From Muribaculaceae bacterium (GTDB taxonomy: Bacteria; Bacteroidota; Bacteroidia; Bacteroidales; Muribaculaceae), in assembly GCA_022509085.1 (NCBI GenBank), contig JAFLTW010000011.1, positions 1 through 64,000 on the forward strand: a stretch of 64,000 nucleotides of DNA. The letters are read 5' to 3'. Positions within the stretch are counted from its first letter, which is position 1. Every line of letters starts with the position of its first letter. The notes beneath the pieces were generated by a model, which saw nothing but the letters and a program-made list of their open reading frames with translations, was not told the DNA's origin and did no database searches. Below are positions 8,465 through 17,003 of the stretch, piece by piece. The position numbers and the translations under genes are program-made.

Positions 8465-8466
8465 TT

Positions 8467-8508
8467 AAGGGGCTGCGTCAAAATTCCTCATTTTGAACTG
8501 CCCCTTTT
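8467..8508. terminator. Strong two-part hairpin with T-run
   Basis: AAGGGGC (8467-8473) pairs with GCCCCTT (8500-8506). Inside, TCAAAAT pairs with ATTTTGA around a TCCTC loop. TTTTTCTTT follows on the plus strand. It lies just after the 3' end of the minus-strand peptidase gene, and may stop transcription from either side. Confidence 0.6.
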
Positions 8509-8536
8509 TCTTTATGCTTGTGGCATATCCGAGATA

Positions 8537-10660
8537 TCATTCCCCATGCTTGCAATACTTGTCGAGAAACTGGAAGAATGCCCTCTGCCAGAGGATGGCG
8601 TTCTGTGGCTTGAGCACCCAGTGGTTCTCGTCGGGGAATACCACCATCTCTGCTTCCAGTCCGCGCATCTTGGCGGCGTTGAAGGCCATCATACCCTGGG
8701 AGGCCAGGATGCGGTAGTCAAGCTCTCCTACGGTTACGAGTATCGGGGCAGTCCAGTTTTCCACAAACCGGTGGGGCGACGTTGCATAGGTCTTCTGTGC
8801 GATGGCGTTGCTCTTGTCCCAGTACGGTCCTCCGAGATCGAAGTCAGCGAAAAACATCTCTTCCGTCTCGAGATACTGAGCCTCGAGGTTGAAGATGCCG
8901 GCGTGGGCAATGAGCGCTGCGAAGCGGTTGTCGTGATGGCCTGCAAGCCAATAGACGGAGAAGCCGCCGTAGCTGGCGCCGATGGCCGACATACCCTTGG
9001 GATCAATATAGGGCTGCTCGAGCAGGTAGTCCGCTGCCGCGAGATAGTCCTTCATGTTCTGGCCGCCGTAGTCGCCAGATATCTGTCTGTTCCATTCCTC
9101 GCCGAATCCGGGCACACCTCTGCGGTTCGGGGCTATTATCACGTACCCGTTGGCCGCCATGATGCGGAAGTTCCAACGGTAGCTCCAGAACTGGCTTACG
9201 GCCTGTTGCGGTCCTCCCTGGCAGTAAAGTATCGAGGGATATTTCTTGTTCTCGTCAAAGCCGGGAGGCAGTATCAGCCAGCAGGTCATCTGCTTGCCGT
9301 CGGTGGTAGCCACCATCCGCTTTTCTACCTTCACTTCGGCGAGCTGTGCAAGGAGCTCCTTGTTCACTTCGGTGAGCTCCGTGCAGTTTTCTGCCTCTGC
9401 GTTGCATGGTGTGTTGGTTATCTCTACAATCTCGTTGGGCTGGAGCATGTTGTGACGCATGGCATACACCTTGCCACCCTCCGTTGGCGTTACTCCATTG
9501 TAGTCCCACATGCCGCCGGCTATCGTGTCGATGGCGCAGGTGGCCACGTTGATCTTGAAGGTTGGCTCCGTGCCCTCGTAGTAGGCGTTGAAGTAGATCT
9601 CCTTGCCGTCGGTGCCCCATTTCATCTCCTCAGGCCAGTAGTCCCAGCCTTCCGTCAGGTCGCGCTTCTCGCCCGTGGCGCAGTCCATCACCATCAGCCG
9701 TTTCTTGTCGCTCTCATATTTTGGAGTGGCCATAGAGAGCCATGCCAGGCTCTTGCCGTCGGGCGAATACTGCGGGTCAGTATCATAGCCCTCGTTGCCC
9801 TCGGTAAGATTCTTCACAGTCTCTCCTTTCTCAATGTCATAGAGATATAGGTCGGAATTGGTGCTGAATGAGTATTCCATCCCTTTCTGCCTCTTGGCAC
9901 AGTATACGAGGCTCTTGCCGTCAGGACTCCATGCGAACGATTCGGCGCCGCCGAAAGGTCTCACTGGACACTCGAAGGGTTCTCCCTCCATTATGTCTTT
10001 GGCGTTGGCCACCTTGCCGTTTTCAATGTCGGCCACAAATGGATGAGGTATCTCCGTCACCCATTCGTCCCAATGCTTGTACATGAGGTCGTTCACTACG
10101 CGTCCTGTGGTCTTGTCGAGTCCGTCGAAGAGTACGCTGTCCTTGTCGAACGGTTTTACGGTGGAGCCGTACACTACCCTCTTGCTGTCGGGTGAGAATA
10201 CGAAACATTCCACGCCGGCCTCAACGTCTGAGTGCACCTTACGGTCGCTTCCGTCCGGCTTGATGGAGCAGATCTGAGGTTTTTTGTCTTTCCCTTCGGG
10301 AGCCAGGAAGGCAAGCCTCTCGCCGCCATCTATCCATTGCAGGCTGTTTTCGGAGCCGGCCGTGGTGGTGAGCCGTTTGAGCTCTTTGCTCTCCGTCTCC
10401 ATTATGTAGATCTCGGAGTTCCCTTTGTTTTCCTCGATGCTCTCGTATGTGAGGCAGAAGGCTATCTGCTTGCCGGCGGGCGAGGGGGTCATCTCCGATA
10501 TCCTCCCGAACGATTCGAGCACCTCCGGTGTCAGCATCCCGTTCTCAACGGTAATCTCAGGCTTCTCTATCACGTTTTCTTTCTGGTTTTTGTCGGCACA
10601 TCCTGTAGCCAACAAGGTAGAGGCGAGCATTATACTCATCTTAGTCGCTGTTCCTTTCAT
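8537..10660 (-). CDS. dpp5: S9 peptidase, dipeptidyl-peptidase 5-like lipoprotein
   Basis: A 707-residue serine peptidase of the prolyl oligopeptidase family. An N-terminal signal ends in a lipobox-like LATGC, so it is probably lipid-anchored in the periplasm. A WD40-like beta-propeller (about residues 45-440) is followed by an alpha/beta-hydrolase domain. The catalytic triad is Ser563 in GASYGGF, Asp648 in GELDYRI and His680 in DENHW. From memory it follows Porphyromonas gingivalis DPP5 closely, including DLMYKHWDEW and QISGDYGGQNM; that enzyme releases dipeptides from oligopeptides. It probably serves peptide use. A -7 box TAACTTTG on the minus strand lies at 10720-10727. It is divergent from the cbi genes. 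Confidence 0.88.
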   Translation of the reverse strand: MKGTATKMSIMLASTLLATGCADKNQKENVIEKPEITVENGMLTPEVLESFGRISEMTPSPAGKQIAFCLTYESIEENKGNSEIYIMETESKELKRLTTTAGSENSLQWIDGGERLAFLAPEGKDKKPQICSIKPDGSDRKVHSDVEAGVECFVFSPDSKRVVYGSTVKPFDKDSVLFDGLDKTTGRVVNDLMYKHWDEWVTEIPHPFVADIENGKVANAKDIMEGEPFECPVRPFGGAESFAWSPDGKSLVYCAKRQKGMEYSFSTNSDLYLYDIEKGETVKNLTEGNEGYDTDPQYSPDGKSLAWLSMATPKYESDKKRLMVMDCATGEKRDLTEGWDYWPEEMKWGTDGKEIYFNAYYEGTEPTFKINVATCAIDTIAGGMWDYNGVTPTEGGKVYAMRHNMLQPNEIVEITNTPCNAEAENCTELTEVNKELLAQLAEVKVEKRMVATTDGKQMTCWLILPPGFDENKKYPSILYCQGGPQQAVSQFWSYRWNFRIMAANGYVIIAPNRRGVPGFGEEWNRQISGDYGGQNMKDYLAAADYLLEQPYIDPKGMSAIGASYGGFSVYWLAGHHDNRFAALIAHAGIFNLEAQYLETEEMFFADFDLGGPYWDKSNAIAQKTYATSPHRFVENWTAPILVTVGELDYRILASQGMMAFNAAKMRGLEAEMVVFPDENHWVLKPQNAILWQRAFFQFLDKYCKHGE

Positions 10661-10737
10661 GGATATTTAGATTGGTTTTTTCTTCTTTGTTCTCCCTCCC
10701 TTTCTCCTTCAAATCACCGCAAAGTTAAGTAAATTCG

Positions 10738-10768
10738 TTGAAAATTTAAAGCAGATTTATTAATTTTG
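10738..10768 (+). promoter_or_regulatory. Promoter of the cbiMQO operon
   Basis: TTG at 10738-10740, 20 nt, TAATTTTG at 10761-10768. Initiation would be ~25 nt before the ATG at 10799. The gap is too short to hold a cobalamin or nickel riboswitch. Confidence 0.6.
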
Positions 10769-10798
10769 TGGTTTGAAACCTTAAAAATTACTTATGAT

Positions 10799-11770
10799 AT
10801 GCACATGAGCGATGCTCTGGTCTCCACTCCGGTCGCCCTTACGGGAGTCGCCGTAGCGGTAGGCCTCCTGGCGACGGCCGGTAAGGAAGTCAAGGAGAAA
10901 GACGATTCCTCCATTATCCCTCTGATGGGTGTCTTGGGCGCATTTATCTTTGCGGCCCAGATGATTAATTTCGCCATTCCGGGCACCGGCTCCTCGGGCC
11001 ATGTGGTGGGTGGTGTGCTTCTTGCAGCTTTCCTGGGTCCCTGGGCGGCTTTTATCACTCTTGCCTCCGTCCTCATCATCCAGTGTCTTGTCTTTGCCGA
11101 TGGTGGCCTGCTCGCCCTGGGATGCAATCTGATCAATATGGGGGCAATGACCACTCTCGTAGCCTATCCGCTTATATATAAGCCCATCGTGGGCGCCTCC
11201 GACAGTCCGTGGCGCATCACTCTCGGTGCCATCGTGGCCTGTATGGTCGGTCTGGAGCTTGGCGCATTCCTGGTTACGGTCGAGACTATCCTCTCCGGTG
11301 TCTCGGCGCTTCCCTGGAAGGAATTCTTCTCCATCATGGCCCTTATCCATCTCCCTATCGGGTTTGTGGAGGGTCTGGCTACGGCGGCAGTCCTGGTCTT
11401 CGTGGCCCGCACGCGTCCCGACCTTCTCCATTCCTCCGCGCATCGCCCCTCGCGCAAGTCCACTCGCCGGGCTGTGCTCTGGTTTGCGGTGGCCACACTC
11501 GTGGTGGGCGGCTTTATCGTCTGGTTCGCTTCGGCCAATCCCGACGGCCTCGAGTGGAGCATCGAGCAGGTGGCAGGTGTCGAGGAACTGGAACAGACTC
11601 ATCCCACAGTAGTCTCGGCCCTGGCAGGGAAGGTCTCCAACACCACCTCCATAATGCCCGACTACGAGAATCCGCTCTCCGGCATCGTCGGAGCTGTCAT
11701 CGTCCTGCTTATCGTCTGGTGCATCTCCGCTATCCTTATCAAGAAACATAAACCTTCCCGTCAGGCTTAA
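10799..11770 (+). CDS. cbiM: Energy-coupling-factor metal transporter, CbiM with fused PDGLE domain
   Basis: A 323-residue inner-membrane substrate-binding component for cobalt or nickel uptake. The start at 10799 gives MHMSDALVS: in CbiM/NikM the second residue is the metal-binding His, so this start is preferred over any upstream codon. About six hydrophobic segments are followed by NPDGLEWSIE near residue 248 and a last membrane helix, matching the PDGLE/CbiN-like region fused at the C-terminus. No separate cbiN is present, which the fusion explains. cbiQ follows with a 1-bp overlap. Whether the metal is Co or Ni cannot be read; no cobalamin genes are adjacent. Confidence 0.9.
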   Translation: MHMSDALVSTPVALTGVAVAVGLLATAGKEVKEKDDSSIIPLMGVLGAFIFAAQMINFAIPGTGSSGHVVGGVLLAAFLGPWAAFITLASVLIIQCLVFADGGLLALGCNLINMGAMTTLVAYPLIYKPIVGASDSPWRITLGAIVACMVGLELGAFLVTVETILSGVSALPWKEFFSIMALIHLPIGFVEGLATAAVLVFVARTRPDLLHSSAHRPSRKSTRRAVLWFAVATLVVGGFIVWFASANPDGLEWSIEQVAGVEELEQTHPTVVSALAGKVSNTTSIMPDYENPLSGIVGAVIVLLIVWCISAILIKKHKPSRQA

Positions 11771-12561
11771 TGGGCAGCAAGGTAGAGAAGTCGCTGTCTA
11801 TCCTCGACGCGGTGGCCCAGGGTGGCGCTAACCCCTATCTTGCCGTCGACCCCCGTGCGCTCCTGCTGGTGACCGTGGGCTATCTCTGCCTGATGCTCAG
11901 TGTCCCTACGGCCCATATCGATATCCTTCTCTGGTATGCGCTGTATCCGATAATCTCGGCGCCCCTTCTTGGCCTGAGCTATTCCTCGGTATTTTTCCAG
12001 AGTCTTATCGTGCTTCCGCTGGTGCTCCTCCTTGCAGTCTTCAATCCGATTCTCGACCATACGCCCGTGGCCGATTTCCAGGGGTGGGTCATCACCAACG
12101 GCTGGCTCCTTTTCTGGGGCGTCATTGTCCGCGGCCTGCTGAGCATGCAGGCGCTCCTGCTCCTGATCCGTTCCATCGGATTTGTAGGTATGGTGAGGGG
12201 AATGTCGCGCCTCGGGGTGCCACGGTTTCTCACCGTCCAACTCCTTATGGTGTTCCGCTATATACGGGTCCTCATAGAGGAGGGCGCCTCAATGAAGGCT
12301 GCCCGCGATGCCCGCAGCTTCGGCCGCAAGAATCTCTCTCTAAAACTGTGGGGAGTTCTCGTCGGCCAGCTCTTTCTGCGTAGTGTCGACCGTGCCGAGA
12401 GGGTACACCGTGCCATGCTTGCCCGTGGCTTCCATGGCGATATCTCATATTCCCTCTCCTCCCGGAGCCGCTGGGGCTGGAGCTCCACTCTCTATCTGGT
12501 GGTCTGGATGATCATCTTCGTGATGCTCCGTCTGTTTAACCTTTCACTCCTTTTCGTATGA
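11770..12561 (+). CDS. cbiQ: Energy-coupling-factor transmembrane protein CbiQ
   Basis: A 263-residue integral membrane coupling subunit (EcfT family). Several membrane helices precede a cytoplasmic helical segment with the coupling motifs: ARDARSFGRKN near residue 178 and HRAMLARGF near residue 216, both of the A-R-G type that contacts the ATPase. It links ATP hydrolysis by CbiO to transport through CbiM. Its start overlaps the cbiM stop by one base and its end overlaps cbiO by four, so the three are translationally coupled. Confidence 0.9.
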   Translation: MGSKVEKSLSILDAVAQGGANPYLAVDPRALLLVTVGYLCLMLSVPTAHIDILLWYALYPIISAPLLGLSYSSVFFQSLIVLPLVLLLAVFNPILDHTPVADFQGWVITNGWLLFWGVIVRGLLSMQALLLLIRSIGFVGMVRGMSRLGVPRFLTVQLLMVFRYIRVLIEEGASMKAARDARSFGRKNLSLKLWGVLVGQLFLRSVDRAERVHRAMLARGFHGDISYSLSSRSRWGWSSTLYLVVWMIIFVMLRLFNLSLLFV

Positions 12562-13304
12562 GCCATCATTACATAGAGTTTAAAAACGTCAGCTACCGCT
12601 ATGCGAGCGGCACTGTGGCCCTTCGCGATGTCTCCTTCCGTATCTCCCACGGCGAGAAGGTAGCTCTGTTGGGACGCAACGGTGCCGGCAAGTCAACCCT
12701 CCTTCAGCTCACCGACGGACTCCTCCTTCCCTCCGAGGGTACGGTCGATGTGGGCGGTATCCCCGTAACTAAGCAGACTCTCCCTCAGATCCGCCAGACG
12801 GTGGGTATGGTGTTCCAGAATCCGGACGACCAGCTGTTTATGCCTACGGTGGAGGAGGATGTGGCTTTCGGGCCGATAAATATGAGGCTCCCTGAGGAGG
12901 AGGTGCGCCGGCGTGTCGATATGGCGCTCCAGGCTGTAGGCTGCTCCGACCTTGCCACGCGCTCGCCGCTCCAGCTCTCGGGTGGCCAGAAACGCCGCGT
13001 GGCCATCGCTACCGTCCTCTCAATGCAGCCATCCATCCTTGTGCTCGACGAGCCCACCAGCAATCTCGACTGGGAGGCACGCGACAGTGTGGAGCGGATG
13101 ATCGGGGGCTTTATGCACACGTGTCTCGTTGCGAGCCACGACCTGGCGCTCGTGCGCCGAATCTGCCGCCGGGCTATCGTGATCGATAAGGGTGAGATCA
13201 AGGCCGACTGCCCCGTAAGCGATGTCTTCGAGAATGAGGACGTGATGCGTCTGCTGGGTCTCAGCAAAGCGTCGCTCTCCGAGATGTGCGTCTGCGGTGG
13301 CTGA
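12558..13304 (+). CDS. cbiO: ABC transporter ATPase CbiO
   Basis: A 248-residue ATP-binding subunit of the metal transporter. It has Walker A GRNGAGKST near residues 37-45, a Q-loop FQNPDDQLF typical of ECF ATPases, signature LSGGQKRR, Walker B ILVLDEPTS and switch His in ASHD. Only one ATPase gene is present, so it probably works as a homodimer. An ATGA overlap joins it to cbiQ and it is the last gene of the operon. The convergent Mur ligase gene ends 53 bp downstream. No strong terminator was identified in that gap. Confidence 0.92.
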   Translation: MSHHYIEFKNVSYRYASGTVALRDVSFRISHGEKVALLGRNGAGKSTLLQLTDGLLLPSEGTVDVGGIPVTKQTLPQIRQTVGMVFQNPDDQLFMPTVEEDVAFGPINMRLPEEEVRRRVDMALQAVGCSDLATRSPLQLSGGQKRRVAIATVLSMQPSILVLDEPTSNLDWEARDSVERMIGGFMHTCLVASHDLALVRRICRRAIVIDKGEIKADCPVSDVFENEDVMRLLGLSKASLSEMCVCGG

Positions 13305-13356
13305 TTCCCCCCTCCCGTAAAATTTGTTCTCTCTCTGCCCTGGTTGCTTCCCGTCT

Positions 13357-14958
13357 CTATTTGAAGGAGTCGGGAAGGTCGTTTTCGTAGAGTATCGTGT
13401 CGCCCGGCTTTATCATGCCGTTGAGGAGCTCCTGCGCTTTCTCAAAACTCTCTACGGTGTGGATATGCTCCTTCCCGAGGGCGCTCTCGGCGAGTCCCTC
13501 GGTCAGTGCCTCTCGGTTGTATTCCCCGACAATGATAGCCACGTCGGTCTTGCCCCCGATGTAGCGTCCGAGGGTCTTGTTTAGCTCGTATTCCTTTTCG
13601 CCGAGTTCCACCATTCCGGGGGTCACGATTATCCGTTTCCCGCCGGTAAACTGTGCCAATACGTCTACGGCCATCTTGGCGCCGGCCGGGTTCGAATTGA
13701 AGGCGTCGTCGATTATCGTCAGGCCTCCGGGTGTGCGTGTGATGCTGAGCCTGTGGGCCACCTGCTGTATCCTCTCTACGGCATGCCGGATCTTTTCCTC
13801 GCTCATCCCGAGCTTTAATGCTGTGATGATGGCGGCCAGGAGATTGCTTACGTTGCATTCTCCCACAAGGCGTGTATGGAAGTCTATCTCCTTCCCCTCG
13901 GGTGTCTCCACGCTGAAGTCGGTTCCCTCGGCGCTGTATCTTATGTTTTTGGCCCTGTAGTCGGACCCGTCTACGTTGCTGGATGCGTAGCGTATGCATT
14001 CGGTGTTGCCCACCTTCCTGTTGGCGCAGTATTCGAAGTCGTTGTTCACCACCACAAACCCATCTGCCGGGATGGCGTCGGCGAGCTCGAATTTGGTGGC
14101 CTGCACGTTTTCCATCGTCTTGAAGGTCTCGAGGTGCATCGGTCCTACAGCCGTGATGATCCCGGCCTGTGGCCTTACGATGTCGCATATCTCCTTAATG
14201 TCGCCTTTCTGCTTGGCGCCCATCTCGCAGATGAATACCTCGGTGTAGGGCTTCATCATCTCCCTTACGGTCCTTATCACGCCCATCGGTGTGTTGTATG
14301 AGCCGGGTGTCATCAGAGTCTCAAACTGCTCGGAGAGTATCCTCTCGAGGTAGTGCTTGGTGCTGGTCTTGCCATACGATCCGGTGATTCCCACCACCTT
14401 GAGGTCAGGATTGCTGCGGAGTATCCTTTCGGCGTCCCTGCGGTAGCGGTTGTTGATGTGACTCTCTACGGGCATAAGAATCCATAGGGCCAACATCACC
14501 ACGGCCCAGCTGGCCGCGCTGATCCCCAGGATCACGAATAGTGCTATCTGAAAGCCCTGGTAGGTGTAGCTGTAGATGTGGCCGGCCGTGCAGATGGCTG
14601 TCGGCACTGCGGCCCCGAGGGCCAGTGCCGTGGCCACGCCGTAGATGCGCCATACCCGGCGTGAGAATACGAGCGGTTTCTTGAATTTTCTGGTAAGGAT
14701 CAGGTAACCTTTCGTTACGCAGATTATGGCGATTATCAGCGATGCGAACTGGAAGGGGAGGAGGTTGGTGGCAAGAAGCAGCAGGATCATGGCCACGTCT
14801 ATCATTCTCCATGTCGAGGAGATGTCGCCGCCACGTAGCCAGCGCCAGTAACGCTCTGGGCGGTAGCTGTTCTGCTGCAGCATGTGGATGTCATGCCTGA
14901 AGTTCAAGATCATGTATATCCCGCAGAGCGAGAGTATGACTATGGCGAATGCGTTCAT
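13357..14958 (-). CDS. Mur ligase family protein with N-terminal membrane segments (MurF-like)
   Basis: A 533-residue protein. The first ~175 residues hold several hydrophobic helices, followed by a cytosolic Mur ligase with ATP-binding GITGSYGKTSTKHYL near residue 190, central EMGAKQKGDIKEICDIV, and a C-terminal domain with DDAFNSNP. The last motif is typical of MurF, which adds D-Ala-D-Ala to the peptidoglycan precursor; MurF is normally ~450 residues and soluble. A membrane-anchored paralogue acting on another envelope precursor is equally possible. The start overlaps the stop of the ion-channel gene by four bases, so the two are translationally coupled. Whether a canonical murF exists elsewhere cannot be seen. 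Confidence 0.75.
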   Translation of the reverse strand: MNAFAIVILSLCGIYMILNFRHDIHMLQQNSYRPERYWRWLRGGDISSTWRMIDVAMILLLLATNLLPFQFASLIIAIICVTKGYLILTRKFKKPLVFSRRVWRIYGVATALALGAAVPTAICTAGHIYSYTYQGFQIALFVILGISAASWAVVMLALWILMPVESHINNRYRRDAERILRSNPDLKVVGITGSYGKTSTKHYLERILSEQFETLMTPGSYNTPMGVIRTVREMMKPYTEVFICEMGAKQKGDIKEICDIVRPQAGIITAVGPMHLETFKTMENVQATKFELADAIPADGFVVVNNDFEYCANRKVGNTECIRYASSNVDGSDYRAKNIRYSAEGTDFSVETPEGKEIDFHTRLVGECNVSNLLAAIITALKLGMSEEKIRHAVERIQQVAHRLSITRTPGGLTIIDDAFNSNPAGAKMAVDVLAQFTGGKRIIVTPGMVELGEKEYELNKTLGRYIGGKTDVAIIVGEYNREALTEGLAESALGKEHIHTVESFEKAQELLNGMIKPGDTILYENDLPDSFK

Positions 14959-15965
14959 TTCTGTATGGAGTTGGCTTTTTGGGTTGCGTCGTCATCTTTA
15001 GCCGTGGCGTCTGCGTCTTTTGCCGCGGCGTCGTCGTCCTTGGCTTTGGCGTCTGCGTCTTTAGCCGCGGCATCGTCATCCTTCTCTTTGGCGTCGGCGT
15101 CTTTTGCCGCGGCGTCGTCATCCTTCGCTTTGGCGTCCGCGTCGGCTGCCTTTGCCTCGTCGGCAGCGGCTTTGGCCTCTGCCGCTACGCTCTGAATCTG
15201 CTTTAGGTCGTCGGCGTCCATGTTGGAGGGATTGTTCACGAAATCACCCTCTCCCTCAGAGCCTATCTGGTTGTGGCGCTGGATGATGTTGGTGATGTAG
15301 ACGGTGAAGATAGGAAACATCATCATACCCATCGCTGCGAGGCAGACACTCAACACGCGCCCCACCGGAGTCACGGCCTCGATGTTGGAGCCTACGGTCG
15401 TCACGTCCATGCAGGCCCACCATAACGCGGAGTAGTAGTCTACTACCAGCAGGTTCACGTTCCGCTCAAACATGAAGAATACGAGGCTGCCGAAGAAGAC
15501 GGTGGCGAAGAGTGTGAAGAGGTAGGTGAAGAAGAGGCCCGTGGCGCGGTTGTAGGAAAACCAGCCCACCACGATGGCCAGGGCATAGCCGCCTCTCACC
15601 AGCGGGATGTATTGCACCAGATATGTCACCTGCGGCGAGAATTTCCAGCCGAAGTAGTGGAAGATGGCCAGATAAGGGATCGAGACGATGAAGAAGAAGA
15701 TGTGGGTGAGCAGATACCTCCATTTCTTCTCCGCGAGAAAGAATTCCACGAAGAAGTCGAGCAGGAAGATGATGCAGATCCAGAACTGGACCCTCATAAA
15801 CTCCGGCTGCTTCCAGAAGGCTACATTGTGGAAGGTATCTATCGAGATGGTCACCACCAGGAAGATCGAGAGCAGCAACACTATCACGTGCATCAGGCTG
15901 TAGAGCCAGCGGCGACGCTTGGTGTTGAGCTTGGAGCTGGTGGATGCTTTTATTGCGAATGTCAT
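14955..15965 (-). CDS. Potassium-channel-like membrane protein with a repetitive acidic/basic tail
   Basis: A 336-residue protein with about six membrane segments in residues 20-230. A pore loop, DVTTVGSN at 187-194, aligns with the K-channel filter TVGYG but has Ser and Asn for Tyr and Gly. The S4-like helix (YIPLVRGGYALAIVV) has only one Arg, so voltage sensing is doubtful. Residues 258-330 form an Ala/Lys/Asp/Glu tail, probably a long helix, including four 14-residue repeats. The architecture matches the two-pore/6TM ion channel superfamily, but ion selectivity is uncertain given the filter. It is upstream of and overlaps the Mur ligase gene; the shared role is unknown. Confidence 0.75.
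   Translation of the reverse strand: MTFAIKASTSSKLNTKRRRWLYSLMHVIVLLLSIFLVVTISIDTFHNVAFWKQPEFMRVQFWICIIFLLDFFVEFFLAEKKWRYLLTHIFFFIVSIPYLAIFHYFGWKFSPQVTYLVQYIPLVRGGYALAIVVGWFSYNRATGLFFTYLFTLFATVFFGSLVFFMFERNVNLLVVDYYSALWWACMDVTTVGSNIEAVTPVGRVLSVCLAAMGMMMFPIFTVYITNIIQRHNQIGSEGEGDFVNNPSNMDADDLKQIQSVAAEAKAAADEAKAADADAKAKDDDAAAKDADAKEKDDDAAAKDADAKAKDDDAAAKDADATAKDDDATQKANSIQK
14976..15143 (-). repeat. Four in-frame 42-bp repeats in the channel tail
   Basis: Residues 275-330 are four copies of a 14-residue unit, DADAKAKDDDAAAK, with small changes (Glu for Ala in copy 2, Thr for Lys in copy 4). At DNA level this is a 42-bp tandem repeat that stays in frame. Confidence 0.9.
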
Positions 15966-16055
15966 GGTCTGTCTGGGTTAGGCTTTATGCGTCTTTTTTC
16001 AGTTTCGTTATTGGTCTTTGCGTGTCTTTGCGGTTTCTTTCCCTCCTTTGCGGGG

Positions 16056-16835
16056 TTATGCCAGGAAGTTGCGGATTACGGCGCGAAACTGCCCGGGGTT
16101 GTCAAGGAAGGAGTAGTGGCCCGCTCCCTTGAAACTTACCAGTCCGGCGTCCGGTATCAGTTTCTCCATCAGTTTTGCGTCGCTCAATGGGGTGGCGGTG
16201 TCGTTTTCACCCCATATCAGCAGTGTGGGTGCCTTGATTGCCGGAAGCAGATGCCGAAGGTCCTGATTTACCGACCTGCTCATTACCATCCTCATCATCG
16301 GGCTCGCCTGCGAGTAGTCGGCAGAGCCGGCTTTCCTGCGCCTCCGCTCTATCACTGCCTCGGCGCGCTTTTTCCCCATTACCGCCGGCAACAGCTTTTT
16401 CATGGCTTTGAAGCTGTACACCTTGAGGTAGTATTTCAGGGGTCTTTTGGGTTTGATGCCGGCGGAGTCTACCAGCACTATCCGCCCGGTCTCCATCCGG
16501 CTCCCGAGGATGATGGCGATCCGGCCGCCGTATGAGTGTCCGATCAGGGCGGGGCGCTCGAGACCGAGCCCGGCGATCAGCTTCTCTATTGTGTCGGCGT
16601 ATTCATACACACCCCAGGGTTGCCCCTGGGCCGTCAGCGGGGGCTCCGTGCTCCGACCGTGGCCGGGAAGGTCTACGCTCACCACTCTCCGGCTCTCCTC
16701 GAGAGCCGCTGCGATGCTCGCTACGGTGGCCCGCTCGCAGCCCCAGCCGTGCATCAACACCACGGGCTTACCGTCGGGTCTCCCGCTTTCGCTGTAGTGC
16801 AGCTCAACGCCATTGATTTCGGCTGTCTTTTCCAT
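16056..16835 (-). CDS. Alpha/beta hydrolase
   Basis: A 259-residue hydrolase of the single-domain alpha/beta fold. It has the oxyanion segment HGWGCE near residue 29, nucleophile elbow GHSYGG near residue 98, an acid in WGENDTATP near residue 211, and catalytic His in GAGHYSF near residue 239. There is no signal peptide, so it is cytosolic. A variable lid lies between residues 125 and 190. The family covers esterases, lipases and C-C bond hydrolases; the substrate is not predictable. It is divergent from the glycine cleavage operon with a 168-bp shared upstream region that contains a minus-strand -7-like TAAATTTG (16866-16873). Confidence 0.82.
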   Translation of the reverse strand: MEKTAEINGVELHYSESGRPDGKPVVLMHGWGCERATVASIAAALEESRRVVSVDLPGHGRSTEPPLTAQGQPWGVYEYADTIEKLIAGLGLERPALIGHSYGGRIAIILGSRMETGRIVLVDSAGIKPKRPLKYYLKVYSFKAMKKLLPAVMGKKRAEAVIERRRRKAGSADYSQASPMMRMVMSRSVNQDLRHLLPAIKAPTLLIWGENDTATPLSDAKLMEKLIPDAGLVSFKGAGHYSFLDNPGQFRAVIRNFLA

Positions 16836-16890
16836 CAGGCTTATCCTCTGTTGTTATTTTCGCTGCAAATTTACGAATTTTTATAAAAAA

Positions 16891-16922
16891 TTTGGCTGAC
16901 TAAAGCAGAATAATTAATTTTG
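16891..16922 (+). promoter_or_regulatory. Promoter of the glycine cleavage operon
   Basis: TTTG 16891-16894, exactly 20 nt, TAATTTTG 16915-16922. This leaves a leader of ~75 nt before gcvT. I see no tandem glycine-riboswitch fold in it. Confidence 0.65.
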
Positions 16923-17003
16923 GGGTGATTTTCCGGACCCGGAGTTTTTTCACTCTCTGCCGGTACTCTTTTTCGAATTTTATCTAATACCTAAAAATAT
17001 CCA

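Noticed and set aside
8546..9850. A 434-codon open frame antisense to the DPP5-like gene
   Set aside because: It is a by-product of GC-rich coding sequence on the other strand, with no family features; the sense gene has an intact catalytic triad.
10661..10798. Cobalamin riboswitch upstream of cbiM
   Set aside because: Only ~25 nt separate the promoter from the start codon, and no B12-box sequence is seen.
16836..17003. Glycine riboswitch upstream of gcvT
   Set aside because: The leader after the promoter is only ~75 nt and shows no paired aptamer structure.
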